Source: Deltaproteobacteria bacterium (GTDB lineage: Bacteria; Desulfobacterota; Binatia; UBA1149; JAJCZL01). Taken from it: 64,000 bases of DNA. Made by a program: the position numbers and the translations under genes. The stretch is from the NCBI GenBank assembly GCA_029262415.1, contig JAJCZL010000046.1:16878-80877 (forward strand). Direction: 5' to 3'. Shown here piece after piece: positions 16,358 through 25,649 of this stretch. The notes below the pieces were generated by a model. The model was given only the letters and a program-made list of their open reading frames with translations, searched no databases and was not told the origin of the DNA. Within the stretch, counting starts at the first letter, position 1. Each line of letters opens with the position of its first letter.

Positions 16358-17290
16358 ATGGAACAGGTATTTCACCGCGCTGGTCACACTTGCGACCTGG
16401 ATCAACACAGCGAGAGGCACGATTACGATAGTGGACAACCACGCGCAGCGCTTGAGGCGGTTGCCGACCTAGGTCAGTCCGAACTCCAACAGGCTTACGA
16501 AGAGCTGGCACGTGCGCGCACCCAGCTTAGTGAACTCGCATACGCGGCATCGCACGACCTTCAGGAGCCCCTGCGGATGGTCGAGAGCTACTGCCAATTG
16601 CTCGAAAGCCGCTACGCTCACACCCTCGACGAAAAGGGCAAGCAGTTCCTACACTTTGCGATCGACGGCGCGCTCCGCATGAAGACCCTGATCGACGGCT
16701 TGATCAAGTTCTCGCGCGTCGAGACCGAAGCCAAACCGCCGGCCATGGTCGAATCAGCTAAGATCGTCGTCGAGGTTCTGCACCGGCTCGGCGGCCCGGT
16801 AGAGCGTGCACACTCGGAGATTAGCGTCGGACCGCTGCCGCGCGTCTACGCCGACGAGGCACAACTAGCCGAGGTGTTCTTCCAACTCCTCACCAACGCT
16901 CTCAAGTTCCGCCGCAAGCACCAACCACATTCGGTCGACGTCGCCGGCAAAGACTCCGATCGCGAGTGGATTTTCACGGTACGCGACAACGGCGTAGGAC
17001 TGAAAGCGGAGCATTGCGCACGGATTTTCGGCTTGTTTCAGCGTGCCTCCAACGGAAACGACAACGAGGGAAGCGGCCTCGGTCTAGGCCTCAGCAAGCG
17101 TATCATCGAACGCCATAAGGGAAGGATCTGGGTACGCTCGGAGCCCGGCTGCGGCAGCACGTTCTACTTCGCACTGCCCAAACCTGCAGCCCACGTCATC
17201 GATACCCACGGCACCAACTCCACAGCTCCCGCACCGACGACCCCGCTCTTGGATGACGTGCTCGGCCCGCACAGGGAAAACCGCGCGTAG
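16358..17290 (+). CDS. Soluble sensor histidine kinase
   Basis: A 310-aa kinase with no membrane segment. About 45 N-terminal residues lead into a short coiled coil (ELQQAYEELARARTQLSELA). The HisKA H-box is AASHDLQEPLRMVESYCQLL, as in phytochrome-type kinases. The ATPase domain has the N-box QLLTNALKF, G1 DNGVGL and G2 GSGLGLGLSKRIIERHKG. It has no PAS or GAF sensor of its own and no response regulator is adjacent, so input and partner are unknown; such kinases often act through a partner protein. It converges on the ferritin-like gene with a 4-base gap. Confidence 0.9.
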   Translation: MEQVFHRAGHTCDLDQHSERHDYDSGQPRAALEAVADLGQSELQQAYEELARARTQLSELAYAASHDLQEPLRMVESYCQLLESRYAHTLDEKGKQFLHFAIDGALRMKTLIDGLIKFSRVETEAKPPAMVESAKIVVEVLHRLGGPVERAHSEISVGPLPRVYADEAQLAEVFFQLLTNALKFRRKHQPHSVDVAGKDSDREWIFTVRDNGVGLKAEHCARIFGLFQRASNGNDNEGSGLGLGLSKRIIERHKGRIWVRSEPGCGSTFYFALPKPAAHVIDTHGTNSTAPAPTTPLLDDVLGPHRENRA

Positions 17291-17294
17291 GCCC

Positions 17295-17948
17295 CTACAC
17301 GCGGTTCTTCAACCTTTGAAACGCCTTGTGCACCCAACGCAGGGTCGCTAGCTCATCTTCGCGGATGGTAACGAACAATTCGCGGGTAAGTTCATCATCG
17401 CCCGCGGCATCGGCCATCTTGTCGAGCTGCTCCTCGGCCTCGTCGAGATCGGGAAACTGCGCGACAATCGCACTCAAACGGTCCAGGTCTGAGGCTTCCG
17501 GGGCGAGCAGCGCAGCGTTAAAGCGCGCCAACCAATCAGGAATCTCGCGATCGGGGCTGCCACCCAGTTCAACAAGCCGCTGCTCGAGAAGCAGCGCGTG
17601 AGTTGCCTCTCGAGCTGCGGCGGTACGTAGGCCGCCCTCCAAACCCGCATCGGCGGTTAATCGCGCCCACCCTTCCAGTGTGCACGCGCCGGAGGCCTCA
17701 GCTGCACGCGAGCAGTCGATGATCACCATCAGCTGCTGCTTGCGTACGCTATCGGCATCGGCCGCGACAGAGACGCTCGCTGTGCCGTTAGGCGCGAGGT
17801 TGGGCGACGGGTCCGCGGACATCGCCGGCGCCGACGCCCGCACGCCGTCGCGCACCTCGGCCATCTGCTCCAGCAAGAGTTCCTCGCTGATATGCCCCTT
17901 ACGATAAAGGACCAACAGGCGCTTCAGTTCTTGCTCGTGGACACTCAT
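17295..17948 (-). CDS. Ferritin-like domain protein
   Basis: A 217-aa mostly helical protein. The N-terminal 35 residues (EQELKRLLVLYRKGHISEELLLEQMAEV) resemble a short regulatory helical hairpin, followed by an Ala/Pro/Ser-rich linker. The C-terminal part carries carboxylate/histidine helices: AREATHALLLEQRLVELGG and, at the end, ELFVTIREDELATLRWVHKAF. These could supply a rubrerythrin/ferritin-like diiron site. The full set of ligands cannot be verified by eye, so enzymatic function is open. Confidence 0.5.
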   Translation of the reverse strand: MSVHEQELKRLLVLYRKGHISEELLLEQMAEVRDGVRASAPAMSADPSPNLAPNGTASVSVAADADSVRKQQLMVIIDCSRAAEASGACTLEGWARLTADAGLEGGLRTAAAREATHALLLEQRLVELGGSPDREIPDWLARFNAALLAPEASDLDRLSAIVAQFPDLDEAEEQLDKMADAAGDDELTRELFVTIREDELATLRWVHKAFQRLKNRV

Positions 17949-18037
17949 CGGTGGAGTCGACCCCCTGCAATCCCGGAAACTCCCCTGGGGAAAGCACCCG
18001 CCCCCATCTTACTAAAGGAGGCAGGTACTTTTCCGGG

Positions 18038-19222
<1,185 letters not shown>

Positions 19223-19573
19223 TGATTGACCTCTGGTTTTTCTAGTCTCGTGTTGAGCCCGTTACTGAGAACCGCGCCGCCTGCGATCGAGCCACCGGCT
19301 ACGGAATAACATTGGAAGGTCGCAGAGGTTCTCAGCCGAATCAACCGCCCCGGCGCCGATCGGGCCGGCCGCGTAATCGGCCGAACATCCTCCCGCATGG
19401 CCCCTAAATGGCCCCCGAATGGGTAAATGTCACACTAGGCAGTAATAAGACGAATTTACCCCTTCAGAATCCGGGTTCTAAGCGCTAAACTCACGGCGTC
19501 GCAGGTTTACCTTGACGGACCACCCGCCGAAAGGGCAACCTCGGCGGACGCACGCGGCTCGGCAATCGCATGG
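19223..19573. other. Intergenic region, divergent promoters expected
   Basis: A 351-base gap between the divergent thiolase and TPR genes. It has no convincing frame, RNA gene or repeat. A C-rich direct repeat (GGCCCC.AATGG) lies near 19399-19420. Promoters for both neighbours should lie here but none is clear. Confidence 0.5.
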
Positions 19574-20428
19574 GTGCTCGCAACGCGGGTGCGCCCTGGC
19601 CTCGAGCCCGGGTTGAGGCACGAGCAACTGCAGCTACACAGGAATTTGAAAGACACCGCCCGAAATGATCCCTCTAGCAACAAGCGGCCGCTTGCACTGA
19701 CGGTCGGCCTCGCAGTGGGCGTCGTTGCCATCGCTTTCGGGCTGGGTGTCTTCGACCACGACGACAGCGGCGAACGAGGCGCGGCCACGACGCCGGCGCC
19801 CTCGACTAACCTCGATAGCGAACCGACCGCGGCCGCCGGTGCGCGCAACGCCGAGGCGATCGACGCGATCAAACAGCGGAGAAAAGAGCGAGCCGAACGC
19901 ACGCGCATCGCAAGAGAAGCCCGTGTCGCACAAGAGCTGGCAGTGGCCGCGATCCCGGTATCCGAGCGCCTGGCCGAAACCCGCGGCCGCGAGGGCAAGC
20001 CCGCCGCGGGCCGCCCCGACCTAGAGATGATCCGCGCAAAAGGCGGCGCGCCACTTACTGAGCAAGAGGCAGCGGTGGCAAGCAGCCTGGTTCTCGAAGA
20101 AGGCAAGAAAGCCATGGCAGCGGGCGACCTAACGCTGGCCTTCGAGCATCTGTTCCGCGCCACCGAACTGCACGGTTCACTTGAAGCGCACGCAACGCTC
20201 GGCGACCTTCTGGTGCGCTCTCGCCAGGCCTGGCGGGCGGACGAACATCTACGCAAGGCTGCTGAGATCGATCCGCAGAACCCGGATCGGTGGATAGCGC
20301 TGGCAAATGCGTACGCGATCAAGCCCGATCCAATCGCGGCTTCGAGAGCGATCAAGCGGGCGAAAGAACTTGAACCCGAAATCGTCGTCGAACGAGACGA
20401 CGGCGGGCTCTATAAGCGAGGCGGCTGA
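19574..20428 (+). CDS. Membrane-anchored TPR protein
   Basis: A 284-aa protein with a cytoplasmic basic N-terminus and one membrane segment (PLALTVGLAVGVVAIAFGLGVF). A charged Ala-rich coiled-coil region follows (EAIDAIKQRRKERAERTRIAREARVAQE), then two or three tetratricopeptide repeats (LEAHATLGDLLVRSRQAWRADEHLRKAAEIDPQNPDRWIALANAYA). It is likely an envelope scaffold. The start is uncertain: GTG 19574 is the longest, and initiation nearer the membrane segment is possible. The secreted hydrolase follows 36 bases later. Confidence 0.65.
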   Translation: MLATRVRPGLEPGLRHEQLQLHRNLKDTARNDPSSNKRPLALTVGLAVGVVAIAFGLGVFDHDDSGERGAATTPAPSTNLDSEPTAAAGARNAEAIDAIKQRRKERAERTRIAREARVAQELAVAAIPVSERLAETRGREGKPAAGRPDLEMIRAKGGAPLTEQEAAVASSLVLEEGKKAMAAGDLTLAFEHLFRATELHGSLEAHATLGDLLVRSRQAWRADEHLRKAAEIDPQNPDRWIALANAYAIKPDPIAASRAIKRAKELEPEIVVERDDGGLYKRGG

Positions 20429-20464
20429 ACAAGCCGCTTCTGTCCAGGGAGGGACGACACTAAA

Positions 20465-21964
20465 ATGATAACTCGTAAACTTGTAGCGACGGTCGCGCTT
20501 AGCATGGCCGCCACATTTCTAGCCGCCGAGGCGATGGCGCAATGCCCGTTGGGCTCCGCGTGTACAGAGTACACCGGTGCCGGCAAGAAGGGCTCACATT
20601 TCCGGATTCTGGTTCCTGATGTCTGGGACGGCGATCTGTTCATCATCAACCACGGCTTCGAACTGAACCGGTTGAGCATCCAGGGGCACAACCTCTGCCA
20701 AAAGACCAATCCGCTCGGGCCTGACGTTGACTGCAGCGTGGGCGGCGACGCAGACTGTGCGGCGGTCCCCGGCGTACAAAAGTGCAACGACATCACGCTG
20801 TTCGGTTTTGAAGACCAGATGATCCCGCTGGGAAAGGCGGTCGCGGCCTCCACCTATAGCCAAACCGGCTGGAGCACCTACCAGAGCGCGAAGGATCTCA
20901 AAGACATCCTCAAGTTCATGAAGAAAGAACCGGGAGTCGGCTCGCCGACGCGGACAATTGTCAGTGGGTTCTCCATGGGTGGCGCGGTTACCGTCGATGC
21001 GATGGTGAACCTCAAAGGGGGTAAGCAAATTCACGGAGCGATTCCGCTCTGCCCGTGCTCGGCCGGCGGTCTGCCGACGTGGGACACCGCGTCCGACCTG
21101 CACCAGGCCTACGCCTATTTGTGCAACGGTGTTCCGGGCGGAGCTTTCAACGGTGTGGCTGTCGATGAGGGCATTAACTGGTCCGACCTCGGCGCTGCCA
21201 GCTTGAACATGGCCGGCACGATCAACACCTGCTTCGGCAACATCCTTCCAGATGGAAACCCGGTCGAAGCCGCAGCACAAGCGCAGCGCTTCGCGGACTT
21301 CATCACGCTTACGCAATTCGCCGGCACCACGACGGGCGCAAGCGCCGAGTTCTTGACTGTAGGCGGCTACGTGTTCCTCGGCATGGGCGATCACGTGTTC
21401 GACAAGAAGCGCGGCGGCGGCAAAAGATTCGGTTTCAACACCGGTCTTGACTACACGTCGTTCGGCACCGACCCGGTGCTCGCGGCCGACTTCGATGTCA
21501 ACGTGCAGCGCCTCACTGCGGGCAAAGGCCGCAAGAAGCTCAACAAGAAGGGCACGCTGGTGACCATGGTGAAGCGCAAGGGTAAGAAGATTAACTACCC
21601 GACGTTGTCCTACGCGGGCGATCAAGACTGGGTTTGCATCCCCGAGTTCCAGAACTTCTTGGCCGCCTCGATGGTCGAGGGCGGCAAGGACTTCGTACAG
21701 GTTTGGGGCAGCAACCGCGGCCACTGTTTGTTCACCGAGCAGGAACTCTCGGCTGTAACGCTCGAGTACTTCGACTGGCTCGATACGTACGATACCGCTA
21801 CGCCTGACGTTCCCTCCGGCCTCACCACCGAGGCTCGTTGTCTCGCGCTGCCGGGTGCGCTTGCGGCCGACTGCAACTTCGACAACACCGGCTTCGTGCC
21901 ACCTACTTTGGCGAGCCGAGTACCGCCGCGTCCGGATTGGCCGGTGCCGGCACAGACCCCGTAA
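20465..21964 (+). CDS. Secreted alpha/beta hydrolase (esterase/lipase-like)
   Basis: A 499-aa exported protein with signal peptide ALSMAATFLAAEAMAQ. The alpha/beta-hydrolase nucleophile elbow is TIVSGFSMGGAVTVDAM (G-x-S-x-G) and the oxyanion region is probably FIINHGFE. Late candidates for the acid and histidine are YAGDQDWVCIPE and WGSNRGHCLF. It has many cysteines (CPLGSACTEY, CQKTN, DCSVGGDADCAAVPGVQKC), implying disulfides outside the cytoplasm. Two lysine-rich stretches (KKRGGGKR, KGRKKLNKKG) are unusual. AGGGAGG precedes the ATG, and a strong terminator follows. Substrate unknown. Confidence 0.75.
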   Translation: MITRKLVATVALSMAATFLAAEAMAQCPLGSACTEYTGAGKKGSHFRILVPDVWDGDLFIINHGFELNRLSIQGHNLCQKTNPLGPDVDCSVGGDADCAAVPGVQKCNDITLFGFEDQMIPLGKAVAASTYSQTGWSTYQSAKDLKDILKFMKKEPGVGSPTRTIVSGFSMGGAVTVDAMVNLKGGKQIHGAIPLCPCSAGGLPTWDTASDLHQAYAYLCNGVPGGAFNGVAVDEGINWSDLGAASLNMAGTINTCFGNILPDGNPVEAAAQAQRFADFITLTQFAGTTTGASAEFLTVGGYVFLGMGDHVFDKKRGGGKRFGFNTGLDYTSFGTDPVLAADFDVNVQRLTAGKGRKKLNKKGTLVTMVKRKGKKINYPTLSYAGDQDWVCIPEFQNFLAASMVEGGKDFVQVWGSNRGHCLFTEQELSAVTLEYFDWLDTYDTATPDVPSGLTTEARCLALPGALAADCNFDNTGFVPPTLASRVPPRPDWPVPAQTP

Positions 21965-21992
21965 CGGCGGACTCTGCTTAGCCACTAACCGG

Positions 21993-22035
21993 GCCGGGTG
22001 CCTCTCTCATGGTGAGAGGCACCCGGCCTTTTTTT
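21993..22035 (+). terminator. Rho-independent terminator after the hydrolase
   Basis: A perfect 14-bp stem (GCCGGGTGCCTCTC / GAGAGGCACCCGGC) with a 7-base loop is followed directly by a run of seven T residues. It starts 28 bases past the hydrolase stop. Confidence 0.95.
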
Positions 22036-22036
22036 C

Positions 22037-23305
22037 GTGACATCCGCCTGCAGTGTTGCCAAGGCGCTCGATATCCGGGTGGGTCCCGGTTATAAGCGCC
22101 CGGTGGAGCTACCCCCCGTTCTCGGCAGCGTCGAACGCGAACCCGTGGTGCTGTTGGTGCCCGGTCGCGCAGCCCTGGCCCAGCTGGCAGGGATGTCGTC
22201 GGTCGCGCGCCACGTCGCGATGGTCGAACGCATGGGCATGGAACCCGTCGTAGTCTTCCCCGCACGGATGCGGACGCTCGGCGCGGAGGTCTCGGGAGAA
22301 ATCCCCGACGAGACGCGCTGCATAGACAGCGAGGCATTCAGCAACCTATTCGAAGACGAGCAGACGGTTCTGGTCCTAGCCGCCGATTGGTATGTCAGTT
22401 TTCGGGCGGTCGCGGTTTTTTGTCGCGAGACGCACGGCATAGCCGCCGCGCGCTTCAATGATCGCGGCCGTATCGTCGCTCCGTTCGCACGACTACGTGT
22501 GCGCGACGTGAAAACTTTCCTCCCCAAGTTGGCCGAGTCCCCCTCGGGCCAACTCATCAGTACAGCCGCGGGCACCAACGCCACGATATACACCTGCGGC
22601 GTCAAAAGCCGCCACCGCCTCAGCGACAACGTTGCCATCGAACGCGCAGAGGCCAAACTTTTTTCCTCACTCAACAAACCCGGACGTCTTCCCATCGTTG
22701 ACGTCATGCAGAAGTATCTACCACTGGGTGCAACCCGGAGGTTGGCGCGGACCGGCGCACCGCCGCTTGCGGTTTCTGCTATCAAATTTGCCGCCGGCGT
22801 CGGCGGCGCTGCGTTACTCGCCAACACTACATTCTCTTGGACACTCGCTGGTGCGCTCCTGCTTTGCTTGACGCGCACACTCGACGGTTCGGCCAGTGAG
22901 ATCGCGCGGGCGAGAATTCTGCGCAGATCGCTGGTTGAGAAAGTTGACCTGTTCGGCGACATCGCCGTCTTCATCTTGTGCGTAACGGCGATCGCATCGC
23001 GCGTAGAACTGGGCCCACCGGTCGGTAAGCTCGCGATGGTGGCGACGATCGGCATCGTTACCAGTGCAGCGATGACTTACTTGCTGGTGCTCCAAGACCG
23101 CTGGGCAACGCTCGACGGCACCGGCTTCATCCCCAGCCCTGCGAACGACTTCGCGTCGCGATTCACCAATCGCGGTGGCGCCACCTATGCACTCATCCCC
23201 GCCGTCCTGATTCGCCGACTCGATTTGTTCCTGTGGGCCGCTGCTATCGCGAGCCACCTCTTCTATCTTCTATTGTTGCGGACTCGCACCAAGGCCGGCG
23301 GTTGA
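22037..23305 (+). CDS. Nucleotidyltransferase-like / CDP-alcohol phosphatidyltransferase-like protein
   Basis: A 422-aa protein of two parts. Residues about 35-240 resemble a degenerate sugar-nucleotidyltransferase (VVLLVPGRAALAQLAG... VERMGMEPVVVF, where the usual GxGxR...K signature is lost). The C-terminal third is membranous and has a motif like the CDP-alcohol phosphotransferase signature: LDGSASEIARARILRRSLVEKVDLFGD (DG...AR...D...D). This order is that of inositol-phosphate cytidylyltransferase/DIPP synthase fusions, but both halves are divergent. GTG 22037 is the longest start, immediately after the terminator; GTG 22103 with a GGTGGAG context may be better. ccmA follows 10 bases later. 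Confidence 0.5.
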   Translation: MTSACSVAKALDIRVGPGYKRPVELPPVLGSVEREPVVLLVPGRAALAQLAGMSSVARHVAMVERMGMEPVVVFPARMRTLGAEVSGEIPDETRCIDSEAFSNLFEDEQTVLVLAADWYVSFRAVAVFCRETHGIAAARFNDRGRIVAPFARLRVRDVKTFLPKLAESPSGQLISTAAGTNATIYTCGVKSRHRLSDNVAIERAEAKLFSSLNKPGRLPIVDVMQKYLPLGATRRLARTGAPPLAVSAIKFAAGVGGAALLANTTFSWTLAGALLLCLTRTLDGSASEIARARILRRSLVEKVDLFGDIAVFILCVTAIASRVELGPPVGKLAMVATIGIVTSAAMTYLLVLQDRWATLDGTGFIPSPANDFASRFTNRGGATYALIPAVLIRRLDLFLWAAAIASHLFYLLLLRTRTKAGG

Positions 23306-23315
23306 GTATTCAATT

Positions 23316-24059
23316 TTGACGTCTGAAGACCGAAACCGCAAGTTCCCGGAAACCCCGGCCGTCGCCGCGCGCGGCCTTGTACGCAAGTTCGGTCGCGTAC
23401 GCGCCCTACGCGGGCTCGACCTCGACGTCGCGCGCGGTTCAACGCTCGCGCTGTTCGGTGCCAACGGATCCGGCAAGACGACGCTGCTGCGAATTCTCGG
23501 CGGCTTGACCGCTCCCGGCGAGGGTAGTGTCGTGGTACTGGGCAAAGCTTTGCCTGCGACCTCCTCACTGCGCTCACGGATTGGGATGCTGGGGCACGAG
23601 AGCATGCTCTACGCCGACCTCACAGCCCGTGAAAACCTCGAGCATTACGCGCGGCTTTACGGAGTCGGCGACAACAAGGGGCGCGCACGCGAGATGCTCG
23701 CACTCGCGCGTCTGTCGGATGCCGCAGAGCGTCCCGTGCGTGGGTTCTCCCGAGGCATGCTCCAACGGCTTGCGGTGGCACGCACCATCCTTCACGATCC
23801 AGAACTCGTCCTGCTCGACGAGCCATTCACCGGCCTTGATCAAGAAGGCACGCAAATCCTCGAGGAGATCATCGCCGAACAGCGTCTGCGCAAGCGCACC
23901 GTAATTCTGACCACGCACGACTTCGCGCGCGGCCTTGCAGTCGCCGATGCCGCGACCATCATTCACCGTGGTCGCGCGGTCTGGTCGGCCCGCGAAAACC
24001 TCCCGGATCCGGCGCAGTTCGCGCGCACGTACACCGATGCAACAACCACTCACCAGTAG
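23316..24059 (+). CDS. ccmA: Heme exporter ATP-binding protein CcmA
   Basis: The 247-aa ATPase of the CcmABCD complex that releases holo-CcmE during cytochrome c maturation (System I). Walker A is GANGSGKTTLL, the signature region VRGFSRGMLQRLAVARTILHDPELVLLDEPFTGLD includes Walker B, and the switch His is in VILTTHD. The signature reads FSRGM rather than LSGGQ, as is common in CcmA. The start is TTG 23316, just past the upstream stop. Next in line are ccmB, ccmC and ccmD. Confidence 0.92.
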   Translation: MTSEDRNRKFPETPAVAARGLVRKFGRVRALRGLDLDVARGSTLALFGANGSGKTTLLRILGGLTAPGEGSVVVLGKALPATSSLRSRIGMLGHESMLYADLTARENLEHYARLYGVGDNKGRAREMLALARLSDAAERPVRGFSRGMLQRLAVARTILHDPELVLLDEPFTGLDQEGTQILEEIIAEQRLRKRTVILTTHDFARGLAVADAATIIHRGRAVWSARENLPDPAQFARTYTDATTTHQ

Positions 24060-24069
24060 CACCTGAGAA

Positions 24070-24732
24070 ATGTTTGCACTGATCCGAAAAGACCTGCTTA
24101 TGGAGGCACGCAGCAAGGAAACGCTGGCCTCGCTATTCTTGGTGGGCCTGCTCATCCTGTTCATCTTCATCATCTCCCTTGACGTTGAGCGTGACGCGAT
24201 CCTCGACGTCGCACCGGGGGTGCTGTGGGCCTCGATCGTTCTTGCCTCGCTACTCGGACTCGGCAGGACTTTCCTGATCGAGCGCGAAAACGGGTGTCTG
24301 GCAGGACTGCTGATCGCGCCGATCGATCGCGGCACCATCTTCGCCGCAAAACTCGTGGTAAACCTGCTTCTGCTTCTCGCTTTCGAGATTCTGCTGCTAC
24401 CTGCGTTCGCGCTTTTTTTCGGACTCGATCTTTTCGCGGCCGGGCCGGCGCTCGCGTTGGTTTTGCTGGCCGGATCGATCGGTTTGGCCGCCGCGGGGAC
24501 CCTCTTCGCGCTTGCAGCCCTGAACACCCGCAGCCGTGAGTTGATGCTGCCGATCCTCGTCCTACCTCTGGAAATCCCACTGCTGATGGCCTGCGTACGG
24601 ATAACCGATGCGATCTTGCGGGCCCAGCCATTGGCGGAAGTTGGCAGATGGACGGTCTACTTGGTAGGATTCGACGTAATCTTCATAACCGCCGCATGGA
24701 TGCTCTTCGAGTACCTGGAACTGGACGGCTGA
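24070..24732 (+). CDS. ccmB: Heme exporter protein CcmB
   Basis: A 220-aa membrane permease with six hydrophobic segments, partner of CcmA. The N-terminus ALIRKDLLMEARSKETLASLFL and the block FLIERENGCLAGLLIAPIDRGTIFAAKL are typical of CcmB. It starts 10 bases after ccmA. Its C-terminus ends 32 bases before the ccmC start. Confidence 0.92.
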   Translation: MFALIRKDLLMEARSKETLASLFLVGLLILFIFIISLDVERDAILDVAPGVLWASIVLASLLGLGRTFLIERENGCLAGLLIAPIDRGTIFAAKLVVNLLLLLAFEILLLPAFALFFGLDLFAAGPALALVLLAGSIGLAAAGTLFALAALNTRSRELMLPILVLPLEIPLLMACVRITDAILRAQPLAEVGRWTVYLVGFDVIFITAAWMLFEYLELDG

Positions 24733-24764
24733 GTCGGCAAGAGCCGCGCAAAACGAAAAGCACA

Positions 24765-25487
24765 ATGAACAAACCACGCCTCAGCAAACGTCTCGAACAA
24801 GCGGTCTTGACCTATGCGCCGATCCCGACGGCCATCGCAATCGGCACCAGCATCTGGGCGGTATTTCTGTGGGCTCCGACTGAGCGCAGCCTCGGAATTG
24901 TCCAGCGGATTTTTTACTACCACCTACCGTCGGCCTGGGGCTGTTTTCTCGGGTTCTTGATCGCCTGCGTTGCGAGCATCGCCTACCTGATCCGTGGCGC
25001 ACCGGGCTACGACCGTGCAGCACGCGCAGCAGTCGAGGTGGGAATGATCTTCGCCACTATGGTACTGACCACCGGGCCGTTGTGGGCAAAACCTTCCTGG
25101 GGTGTGTATTGGACGTGGGACCCACGGCTAACGACCATGTTCGTGCTGTGGCTGGTGTACTTCGCATACCTTCTCTTGCGCGCGTTCTCGCAAGACGACG
25201 AAATGGGCAAGCGCTTCGCTGCGGTGCTCGCAATCGTCGGCACCCTGGACATTCCGGTTATCATGTTTGCGACCCAGCTCTGGCAGGGCGCACACCCGGC
25301 AGTGATGCAGTCAGACAAGGCCGATTCCGGTCTCAAAGACCCGGTAATGGGCATCACCCTTCTTATATGTACCATCGCGTTCTCACTGTTGTTCACATGG
25401 TTGTGGACACTACGGTTCAGCGTGTTGCGCTTGACCGACGAGGTCGAAGAGCTTGAATACCTGGTCGATGAGGCGGCCGTGTCATGA
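24765..25487 (+). CDS. ccmC: Heme transporter CcmC
   Basis: CcmC presents heme to CcmE in the periplasm. The tryptophan-rich heme-handling motif is visible as WAKPSWGVYWTWDPRLTTMFVLWLVYFAYL, with the histidine in QRIFYYHLPSAWGCFLGFL. Six membrane segments are present. I use the ATG at 24765 (240 aa), giving MNKPRLSKRLEQ. Its stop overlaps the ccmD start by 4 bases (ATGA). Confidence 0.95.
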   Translation: MNKPRLSKRLEQAVLTYAPIPTAIAIGTSIWAVFLWAPTERSLGIVQRIFYYHLPSAWGCFLGFLIACVASIAYLIRGAPGYDRAARAAVEVGMIFATMVLTTGPLWAKPSWGVYWTWDPRLTTMFVLWLVYFAYLLLRAFSQDDEMGKRFAAVLAIVGTLDIPVIMFATQLWQGAHPAVMQSDKADSGLKDPVMGITLLICTIAFSLLFTWLWTLRFSVLRLTDEVEELEYLVDEAAVS

Positions 25488-25633
25488 GCCATTTAGGTTT
25501 TTTGGGGGCTGCTTACGCCTGTGTATGGACGCTGATTTTCTTGTATGCCTGGAGTCTCACCCGTTCGATGCGGCAACTCTCGCGTCGCGTCGATCATCTC
25601 GAGCGAAGGCGCCCGCCCGCCCGCGCCGACTGA
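25484..25633 (+). CDS. ccmD: Heme exporter protein CcmD (49 aa)
   Basis: A short frame directly after ccmC, sharing ATGA with its stop. The product begins MSHLGFLGAAYACVWTLIFL, one membrane helix, followed by a basic cytoplasmic tail with LTRSMRQLSRRVDHLERRR. Size, topology and position are those of CcmD, which is needed to release CcmE from CcmABC. The next gene begins 16 bases on, so no ccmE or ccmF is in this cluster. Confidence 0.88.
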   Translation: MSHLGFLGAAYACVWTLIFLYAWSLTRSMRQLSRRVDHLERRRPPARAD

Positions 25634-25649
25634 AACTCCCGCACCCGCA

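Noticed and set aside
19507..20355. 282-aa minus-strand frame
   Set aside because: Ser/Ala/Arg-rich shadow of the TPR gene; no domain.
20594..21985. 463-aa minus-strand frame
   Set aside because: Antisense to the secreted hydrolase, which has a signal peptide, nucleophile motif, Shine-Dalgarno and terminator.
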